Assembly (NCBI GenBank): GCA_031255695.1
Contig: JAIRSA010000137.1
Span: 1-10,865, forward strand
DNA from: Eubacteriales Family XIII. Incertae Sedis bacterium
GTDB taxonomy: Bacteria; Bacillota; Clostridia; Peptostreptococcales; Anaerovoracaceae
Length of the DNA: 10,865 bases
Direction of reading: 5' to 3'
Shown here: positions 1 to 4,856 of the stretch, piece after piece
Position numbering within the stretch: the stretch's first letter is position 1
How the letters are laid out: every line of letters begins with the position of its first letter
The notes under the pieces: generated by a model
Told to the model about the DNA's origin: nothing
Seen by the model: the letters and a program-made list of their open reading frames with translations, nothing else
Databases searched by the model: none
Made by a program: the position numbers and the translations under genes

Positions 1-256
1 ATTCGTCCAGATAATGCGCGGGCATATCGGGGCCGTCCCCCACATCGTAAAGCTCGCCGAGCAATGAAGCCTCTTTCGGGATGACATTTATATTCGCGCC
101 ATATGTCTTGAGCTCCCTGTTCACCTTGTCGCCCACGTCCAGCATGACGTTAAGCATGGCGGTGGCCAGGGATGCGCCAAGCGCGATGGTGAAGGCCACC
201 ATCAGCATCTTGCCTTTCTGCCTGAATAAAGCGCCGTTGACCAATCTAAAAAACAT
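1..256 (-). CDS. ABC transporter permease, FtsX/MacB-like (N-terminal part, runs off left edge)
   Basis: The first 85 codons are visible, beginning MFFRLVNGALFRQKGKML. They show a short cytoplasmic start, one strong membrane helix (about residues 18-40, MLMVAFTIALGASLATAML) and the start of an extracytoplasmic part (LKTYGANINVIPKEASL). This is the usual opening of MacB/FtsX-type permeases, whose large outside domain follows the first helix. The ATG at 256 has a GGAGGT at 272-267, 10 bases upstream. The gene is last in sight of a leftward iron operon behind FTR1, P19 and DUF2318 genes. In the Campylobacter P19 and E. coli Fet loci two such permeases and an ATPase follow at this place, and the transported substrate there is not firmly known. 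Role in iron handling is therefore inferred from context. The rest of the gene lies outside the window. Confidence 0.8.
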   Translation of the reverse strand, partial: MFFRLVNGALFRQKGKMLMVAFTIALGASLATAMLNVMLDVGDKVNRELKTYGANINVIPKEASLLGELYDVGDGPDMPAHYLDE

Positions 257-311
257 ACAGTATTATACCTCCTTGGCGCGCCCGAGCCTGCCCGGCCCTG
301 TGGCCATGGCG

Positions 312-401
312 GCGGGCCTTCCGCCCGCAATTCCAAACCGGCATTTCCCGGCGGCGGGCCATCGTGCCTGTGCCGCCGCACGGCGGGCCTTCCTGCCCGC
401 C
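312..401. repeat. Two GC-rich hairpins sharing GCGGGCCTTCC, between DUF2318 and ABC permease genes
   Basis: The 144-bp intercistronic gap holds two related stem-loops. The first is GCGGGC-CTTCC-GCCCGC at 312-328. The second is GGCGGGC-CTTCCT-GCCCGCC at 382-401, abutting the stop codon of the DUF2318 gene. A third pairing, GCGGCG (351-356) with CGCCGC (374-379), lies between them. The 11-mer GCGGGCCTTCC occurs again at 3023-3033 in the end of the FTR1 gene. No T-run follows either hairpin, so they may act in mRNA processing or stability rather than as terminators. Confidence 0.5.
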
Positions 402-1783
402 TATTTGAACCTGCGCTGCTCCGCATCCAGATCCGCCGTGGCCACGCGCATTTTGCCGCCGTCTATGGTGAACGCGAGGGGGACCGGGTTGCAGCCGCCT
501 TTGAAACCAATGGTAGCTTTGTTCATTACTACATCGCAGAGCTTGCATATGACCTCGTCGTCGCGCTCATAATAGCCCGTCGCCCCGCATATGTCGCAGG
601 CATCGAGGCCGACGCCCCACGAAGACTCGTTTTTCTTTATCACGATAAACCGCACCTCGACATTTTCGGAAGCGGTGTATGCGAAGCGGTGCAGGTGCCC
701 GTCGCCGATGTCCTCGACAGGTATCTCTATGAAGCCGCCGGCAATAGTCATGGGCTCGGCGGGGGACAGCGTGACCTCGCGCTGATCGTAAGCCTTGGCC
801 ACAGTCATGCTGAGCACGCAGACGGCGAAGCAGGCCAGCAGGACAGCGCTCCAGCGCCGGATGCCGCGCGCGGCGGCCTTGAGCTTCCGATGCTGGGCGG
901 GGTTGTGCCATTCGCCCCTCGGGCGCAGGTGCCTGAACCAGAGCAGGAAGGGCAATACCAGCGCCGCGCCGACTATCAGATAAAGAAACAGATGGCTATG
1001 GTTGGACGTGAACGTCACAAAGCTGAACACCCCCTTTGACATGGGGATCATGCGCCTGCCCAGCAATATCTGGACAATGGTGGAGAACTGCCACACAGCG
1101 TTGACCAGCAATGCCGCAGTGAGCAGTATGCCGAGCAGCCTGCCGGGGATGCCGCCGCGCACCCTGTAAAGGGCGGCAGCCGTGGCCGCCACAGTCATTG
1201 CGCCGGCGAGATAGCCAATGGATTTGAAGAGGAAATCCGTGCTGAAAACGCTTTCGCCCGCAAGCACGAACTGTGAGGGGTAGAGCAGTATGGTGGGGAG
1301 GCAATGCAGGAGCAGGGCGGCGGGCAGCAGCGCCCCGGAAACCAGAAGCGCGGCGTCCCTGGCCTTGGGCAGCCGCTTGCCCATAAAACCCCAATACGCT
1401 GCAATATACACGATCGTTGTGGCAAGAGAAAAACTCTGCACGCCGAGGATGAAAAACTCGCGCTTGATAATTATGGTCATATGCATTATGAGCGCGATTA
1501 TTATCGCTGCGGCCACACCGCCAATAAGACCGCCCCTGGCCCAGCGCGCATTGCTATGGCGCCAGCCTGTGCCAATGCCGGCGGCAGTGACCCCGCCAAT
1601 GCCGCTGGGCGCCCCCTTGCTGCCAGCCTCTTTGGGGCCCTGCGGCGATACGTCTGCCCCTTCGTGCCCCGGCGGCCTGGCGCTGGCCACGCGGCTGTAG
1701 GCGTCAGCGGCTATAAGCAGCATCGCCGCCAGTATGGCGGCTGCCATAGAGTTTTCTATTGTAAGGATCAGATATTTCAGCAT
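401..1783 (-). CDS. Polytopic membrane protein with C-terminal DUF2318 Fe-S-type domain (iron-uptake operon)
   Basis: A 460-aa protein of the DUF2318 (Fe-S-containing membrane protein) family, the counterpart of Cj1660 in the Campylobacter P19 locus. From the chosen start there is a first helix at about 10-27, a Gly/Pro/Ser-rich linker at 31-83, then about seven more helices (roughly 85-105, 110-130, 143-165, 186-206, 215-240, 262-282, 311-327). The last 110 residues are outside the membrane and carry CDIC (396-399), CKLC (413-416) and Cys431 in GGCNP, a CxxC-CxxC-C set that fits metal or redox chemistry. A conserved-looking HLHRFAY stands at 363-369. The frame stays open upstream to 1993, but that part is low-complexity and repeat-encoded. 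I chose ATG 1783 because MLKYLILTIENSM is the typical family start and AAAGG lies 12 bases ahead. It probably handles reductant or electrons for the iron permease; that is inference from the locus. Confidence 0.85.
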   Translation of the reverse strand: MLKYLILTIENSMAAAILAAMLLIAADAYSRVASARPPGHEGADVSPQGPKEAGSKGAPSGIGGVTAAGIGTGWRHSNARWARGGLIGGVAAAIIIALIMHMTIIIKREFFILGVQSFSLATTIVYIAAYWGFMGKRLPKARDAALLVSGALLPAALLLHCLPTILLYPSQFVLAGESVFSTDFLFKSIGYLAGAMTVAATAAALYRVRGGIPGRLLGILLTAALLVNAVWQFSTIVQILLGRRMIPMSKGVFSFVTFTSNHSHLFLYLIVGAALVLPFLLWFRHLRPRGEWHNPAQHRKLKAAARGIRRWSAVLLACFAVCVLSMTVAKAYDQREVTLSPAEPMTIAGGFIEIPVEDIGDGHLHRFAYTASENVEVRFIVIKKNESSWGVGLDACDICGATGYYERDDEVICKLCDVVMNKATIGFKGGCNPVPLAFTIDGGKMRVATADLDAEQRRFK

Positions 1784-1805
1784 ATACGGTTTATACCTTT
1801 CTTTA

Positions 1806-1865
1806 TAGCGGGTAGCCAGATAGCGGGTAGCCAGATAGCGGGTGCCAGCATAGCGGGCGCCGGCA
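1806..1865. repeat. 15-bp tandem repeat, four copies
   Basis: Units at 1806-1820, 1821-1835, 1836-1850 and 1851-1865. The first two are identical (TAGCGGGTAGCCAGA); the third and fourth drift progressively. The array sits 22 bp ahead of the DUF2318 start, in the 262-bp gap after the P19 gene. On the minus strand it would read as repeated Ala-Thr-Arg-Tyr-Leu in frame with the DUF2318 gene, but the position ahead of the best start suggests it is untranslated. The rest of the gap (about 1866-2045) is GC-rich with no gene seen. Confidence 0.85.
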
Positions 1866-2045
1866 CGGGCTGGCGTAAGGCCCAGCGCAAAGACGCCACA
1901 AACGCCTCCCGGCGCGGAGCCGCCCTCCGCATGCATGCAGGGGGCGCGGCGTTTCCGCGTGGGGGGCGTAGGGGAGGGCATTGCCAAGCGCACTGCGCCG
2001 GAATGCCTTAGTCACTGCGTGAAAATTGGCATTGCAGGGGGGTGT

Positions 2046-2660
2046 CTACCACTCCCTCGGCGTGTAGTTGAATTCCCATTCGGCGACCAGGGGTTCGCTC
2101 CAGAAACGCCCGGTGACGCCGGTCACATCGTCTGTGTGCAGCAGGTAGCCTTGGGATTCAGGGCTTGTGATGATGAAGCGCACCATGTACGTGCCCGCGT
2201 TCGGGAGGGCGACATTCGCGCCGTAGTGGGGGCCGTCGCTCGCGCTCATGGGCATGAATGTGCCTTCGCCCGCGAGATTGCCGCTGGAATCCTCTATCTC
2301 ATAATCGACCTTGAGCCAGGGCACGAAGTCGCCGACGCCGTAGCCCAGGTTGTTGCCTTCAGCCGCCGAGATATCGGCCTCGATGTGGAAGTCCGAATCG
2401 GCCGCCGCCAGGCCCATGCCCGCCGGTTCCATGTCTACAGGCTGGAAATAGACGCCCGCCACGTTGAGGGGCCCGAGCTGCTGGTCGTCGCCGATGGGGA
2501 ATTCCTCAAAACCGGCCACGCCGCCAGGGCCGACATCGCCGCCAGGGCCGTCGCTGTCGTCCGCATTTTCGTTGCCGCCACCGCCGCCCCCACAGGCCGC
2601 GAGGCTAAGGGCCGCAATACACAACATAAGGAATAAGGCTAATATTTTCTTGATCTTCAT
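2046..2660 (-). CDS. P19/Tp34-family iron-transport lipoprotein
   Basis: A 204-aa surface lipoprotein of the P19/Tp34 iron-transport family (Pfam Iron_transport), which binds copper and iron and feeds an FTR1 permease. A signal peptide ends in the lipobox LAAC with Cys23 as the lipid-modified residue, followed by a Gly/Asp-rich tether (24-50). The core domain runs from about 60 to 200 and includes DSDFHIEADI, GNNLGYGVGDFVPWLKVDYEI and FMPMSASDGPHYGANV. Candidate metal ligands are His92 with Glu94, Met138, His145 and His175. The spacings His-46-Met and Met-7-His equal those I recall for Campylobacter P19 (His42, Met88, His95, with His132 last); the last His is closer here (30 rather than 37). 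GGAGG at 2675-2671 lies 10 bases ahead of the ATG. It is second in the operon, after FTR1. In a Gram-positive envelope the lipid anchor replaces the free periplasmic location known from Campylobacter. Confidence 0.9.
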   Translation of the reverse strand: MKIKKILALFLMLCIAALSLAACGGGGGGNENADDSDGPGGDVGPGGVAGFEEFPIGDDQQLGPLNVAGVYFQPVDMEPAGMGLAAADSDFHIEADISAAEGNNLGYGVGDFVPWLKVDYEIEDSSGNLAGEGTFMPMSASDGPHYGANVALPNAGTYMVRFIITSPESQGYLLHTDDVTGVTGRFWSEPLVAEWEFNYTPREW

Positions 2661-2689
2661 TTCTGTTTTTCCTCCATCTTCGTTTCAAT

Positions 2690-2815
2690 CCGATTTCACG
2701 AGCCGGTTTCCCGATTGCGTTACAGCCCATACCGATTCCATTTCAGGCCCGTCCGATTCCACTCCGGGCCCGTCCGGCTCCGTTCCAGGCCCGCCCGATT
2801 CCACTTCGGGCCCAT
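2690..2815. repeat. 21-bp imperfect tandem repeat, six units, between FTR1 and P19 genes
   Basis: Units start at 2690, 2711, 2732, 2753, 2774 and 2795, each beginning CCGATT or CCGGCT. The four central units share the pattern CCGATTCC, then a variable TTC/TCC step, then GGGCCC or AGGCCC. A degenerate copy restarts at 2820 after a 4-base offset, and decayed copies may go on to about 2862. The array fills most of the 329-bp gap between the FTR1 stop and the P19 start, ending about 15 bp ahead of the P19 ribosome binding site. The remaining 2863-2966 shows no gene and no clear promoter. Confidence 0.85.
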
Positions 2816-2966
2816 TCCCCCGATTTCGTTACGGTTCTGCCGCGATCTCGTCCGGCCTCGTTCGATCTGATTGACATGTACACGAATTTCTTCTATCTAC
2901 TTTGATCCGCAGGCACTGTGCGCCCTATTGCGGCAGTGTGCGGGATCTTGCGGGATATATCGCGCT

Positions 2967-2981
2967 GCCGGCATAGCCGGC
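2967..2981 (-). other. Hairpin just after the FTR1 stop codon
   Basis: GCCGGC-ATA-GCCGGC, a 6-bp stem with a 3-base loop, begins 8 bases after the FTR1 stop in the direction of transcription. No U-run follows, so it is not a canonical terminator. It could be a processing or attenuation element that sets different expression of the permease and the downstream genes. Confidence 0.35.
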
Positions 2982-2989
2982 GGGCATCA

Positions 2990-4213
2990 TCAGGCCTGCG
3001 CCCTCTGCGCCTCTGCCCCGGCGCGGGCCTTCCGGCCCCTGCGCATCTGTATGACGAATGTGACGACGGTCACGATCAGCAGCCCTATCTGCGGGAACAG
3101 GGTCTCGGCCGTCGGGTAGATGCCGAGGATATCGACAGTGCCGACGCCGGGCAGGGCGGTCACGCTGATCACATTGCCCTCCTGAAGCTCCTTGATGCCC
3201 GAACCCAGGAACGAGATGCACATGAGCGCCAGCAGCACGCTGGTACCCATAAAGAAGGGCTTGAGCGGCAATGTGAAGCTTAGGACGCGGATAAGCACAT
3301 ATATTACCACAAGGGCGACGGCGCCCACGCCCAGCCCGATCCAGACCATATTGACATATTGGTCGGTGCCCGCGAGCAGCGCCTGGTAGAACAGTATGGT
3401 TTCGGCGCCTTCGCGGAAGACGGCCAGAAAAGCCGCGAATGCCAGGGAAAACACGCTGCCCCTGGTCATGGAGGCCTGTACCATCCCCTCGATATAGCCC
3501 ATCCACGCGGCGGCCTCGGCCTTCGACACCATCCAGTTGCTGACATAGAAGAGCACGGCCACGGCAATGAGCATGGTGACGCCTTCGACTATCTCCTGGT
3601 TTGCCCCCGAATCCACGCCCGACATAGCGTTGAGCACGAAGGCCATGGCGACGCTGAGCGCCAACGCCACGGCGGAACCCCAGTAGACGGCCCTTGTGCG
3701 GTGCTTGTTGCCGCTCTTGACCAGGTAGGCGATGATCGCGCCCACCACGAGTATGGCCTCAAAGCCCTCGCGCGTGATGATGAGCAGGGAGGCGACAAAT
3801 GTGCCCGCGGCGCTCTCCTGCTTGCCGTCCAGGGCATTCGCGTCCTCGCGCAGATAGAGGATCAGCCTGTCGAGCGAAGAGCGCGCGTCAGCGTCGCGGC
3901 CCTCCGTCATCGCCCTTTTCGCGAAACTGAACTCGTACTCGACCTGGGAGGCGCGCTCGCCGGAGATATAGGCCATGACGGTCTTCTCGTAGCCGAGCTT
4001 CTCGTAATAGCCGAAATACGCCTCGTCAACCTTCGACTTGCCGGCATCTGCGCCCTCGGAGGCATAGATGTCGTAGGCGTCGTTCAGCACGGTCTCCATG
4101 TCGTCAACAACCTGGTTCCACGTCTCATAGGCCGCGAAGGCGCTCATGGGCAAGGCCATGGGCAGGGCCAGGAATATAATGAATATGATGGCTACAATCC
4201 TTTTCAGGCACAT
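2990..4213 (-). CDS. FTR1-family high-affinity iron permease with N-terminal extracytoplasmic domain
   Basis: A 407-aa iron permease of the FTR1/EfeU/FetM family, which moves iron across the cytoplasmic membrane. A signal peptide (cleavage near AFA-27) leads to an extracytoplasmic helical domain of about 105 residues (28-135), as in the longer bacterial FTR1 proteins. The permease part (about 137-390) has seven hydrophobic segments and both hallmark iron motifs: REGFE at 148-152 and REGAE at 267-271. The C-terminal tail is short, basic and cytoplasmic (RRGRKARAGAEAQRAQA). The ATG at 4213 follows a GAAAGGGG stretch. It is the first gene of the operon, 329 bp ahead of the P19 lipoprotein gene, and lies about 300 bases downstream of a predicted repressor-overlapped promoter. 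The P19 partner next door supports ferrous/ferric iron import rather than another substrate. Its family assignment is secure; exact substrate oxidation state is not shown. Confidence 0.95.
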   Translation of the reverse strand: MCLKRIVAIIFIIFLALPMALPMSAFAAYETWNQVVDDMETVLNDAYDIYASEGADAGKSKVDEAYFGYYEKLGYEKTVMAYISGERASQVEYEFSFAKRAMTEGRDADARSSLDRLILYLREDANALDGKQESAAGTFVASLLIITREGFEAILVVGAIIAYLVKSGNKHRTRAVYWGSAVALALSVAMAFVLNAMSGVDSGANQEIVEGVTMLIAVAVLFYVSNWMVSKAEAAAWMGYIEGMVQASMTRGSVFSLAFAAFLAVFREGAETILFYQALLAGTDQYVNMVWIGLGVGAVALVVIYVLIRVLSFTLPLKPFFMGTSVLLALMCISFLGSGIKELQEGNVISVTALPGVGTVDILGIYPTAETLFPQIGLLIVTVVTFVIQMRRGRKARAGAEAQRAQA

Positions 4214-4267
4214 AATATATCGCCCCTTTCATAAATGGGAATAGCATACGATTAGCAAGCAGCCGGA

Positions 4268-4420
4268 TGGCGGCTGCGGCCGTGCGTGGCAATGGCAATG
4301 GGGCTGCCCTGGCTGCGTCCTGCGAGGTGGCGGCCGCGCCCCCGTGCGCGGCAATGGCAATGGGGCTGCCCTGGCTGCGTCCTGCGAGGTGGCGGCCGCG
4401 CCCCGTGCGCGGCAATGGCA
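4268..4420. repeat. About 61-bp direct repeat, 2.5 copies, in the FTR1 leader
   Basis: Units at 4268-4327 (60 bp), 4328-4389 (62 bp) and a half unit at 4390-4420. They share TGGCGGC at the start, GGCAATGGCAATGGGGCTG in the middle and CTGGCTGCGTCCTGCGAGG at the end, nearly identical between units 1 and 2. The array lies between the predicted FTR1 transcription start and its ATG, so it would be in the 5' untranslated RNA. A minus-strand open frame (4454-4125) across it is repetitive and overlaps FTR1 in another frame; I do not take it as a gene. Confidence 0.85.
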
Positions 4421-4498
4421 GGCTTAGACGCATAGGGCCATGGCCGGGCCGCACGATCCCATTAAAAACATATCTGCGAATACGGCCGGCCGAGCGAG

Positions 4499-4512
4499 TT
4501 AGCTTTCGCTAT
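4499..4512. promoter_or_regulatory. Second TTAGC-N4-GCTAT operator-like site
   Basis: TTAGC-TTTC-GCTAT, one base short of a perfect copy of the inverted repeat at 4524-4537, with centres 25 bp apart. It falls just downstream of the predicted start point for the FTR1 operon. Two like sites at a promoter suggest cooperative binding by one regulator. Confidence 0.4.
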
Positions 4513-4520
4513 TCACTAAT

Positions 4521-4549
4521 ACGTTAGCACGAGCTAATAAATATGTCAA
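4521..4549 (-). promoter_or_regulatory. Predicted sigma-70-type promoter of the iron operon
   Basis: On the minus strand a perfect -35 TTGACA (4549-4544), a 17-base spacer and a weak -10 TAACGT (4526-4521, 3 of 6 matches). The region is AT-rich in an otherwise GC-rich window. Transcription would start near 4514, giving a leader of about 300 bases that includes the 61-bp repeats. Confidence 0.5.
4524..4537. promoter_or_regulatory. Operator-like inverted repeat TTAGC-ACGA-GCTAA overlapping the FTR1 promoter
   Basis: A perfect 5-bp inverted repeat with a 4-base centre covers the end of the spacer and half of the -10 box of the predicted promoter. That is where a repressor would act. The TTAGC/GCTAA arms are reminiscent of DtxR/IdeR-type iron boxes (TTAGG...CCTAA), but spacing differs and the regulator is not identified. 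Iron-responsive repression is inferred from the downstream genes. Confidence 0.5.
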
Positions 4550-4618
4550 TATCTAACTATGAAAAAGAACTAAAAAAATAAACAAAGACGGCGTATAGGT
4601 CAAGTTCAAGGCCTGGTT

Positions 4619-4640
4619 TTGCGGCGCCGGGCCGCCGCAA
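4619..4640. other. Hairpin in the divergent control region
   Basis: TTGCGGCG-CCGGGC-CGCCGCAA, an 8-bp perfect stem with a 6-base loop, between the FTR1 and SLH-protein promoters. It has no T-run in either direction. It may separate the two divergent promoters or bind a protein; no function can be shown. Confidence 0.4.
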
Positions 4641-4685
4641 TGGAGGGCCAATAGAATTATAATAAAAACAGAATTGAAAAACATC

Positions 4686-4713
4686 TTGACATTTCCTGCT
4701 ATATGAGTAAACT
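4686..4713 (+). promoter_or_regulatory. Predicted promoter of the SLH surface-protein gene
   Basis: A perfect -35 TTGACA (4686-4691), 16-base spacer and -10 TAAACT (4708-4713, 4 of 6 matches) in an AT-rich stretch. The leader would be about 135 bases and ends in a perfect AAGGAGGT (4843-4850) six bases ahead of the ATG, which suggests a strongly translated gene. Confidence 0.5.
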
Positions 4714-4856
4714 TAATGTAGTGCTGCTGCGGATAGCGTATGCTAATCGAACCGGAACTGTCGGCGATCCAGGGGAATGGTTGGCGGCAATCAGGCGGCA
4801 GCCCATGTAGCCCATATATAGGACGTGAAGTTAAGTGAAGCTAAGGAGGTACTTGA

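Noticed and set aside
1304..2011. Long plus-strand open frame opposite the DUF2318 gene
   Set aside because: It is antisense to a clear membrane protein, Arg/His/Ala-rich and without any recognisable domain; open only because of GC-rich codon use.
1935..2636. Plus-strand open frame opposite the P19 gene
   Set aside because: Antisense shadow of the recognised lipoprotein; no family motif.
2690..2862. Possible CRISPR-like array
   Set aside because: Units are contiguous 21-bp tandem copies with no unique spacers, and no cas genes are near.
3359..4234. Plus-strand 291-codon open frame opposite FTR1
   Set aside because: Antisense to an intact FTR1 gene with both REGxE motifs; its His/Gly/Asp-rich composition is that of a reverse-strand shadow.
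4125..4454. Minus-strand frame across the 61-bp repeats
   Set aside because: Repetitive Pro/Ala/Arg sequence, overlaps the FTR1 start in another frame, no homology.
4619..4640. Intrinsic terminator between the divergent genes
   Set aside because: No T-run follows on either strand and both flanking genes start away from it, so only a generic hairpin is recorded.
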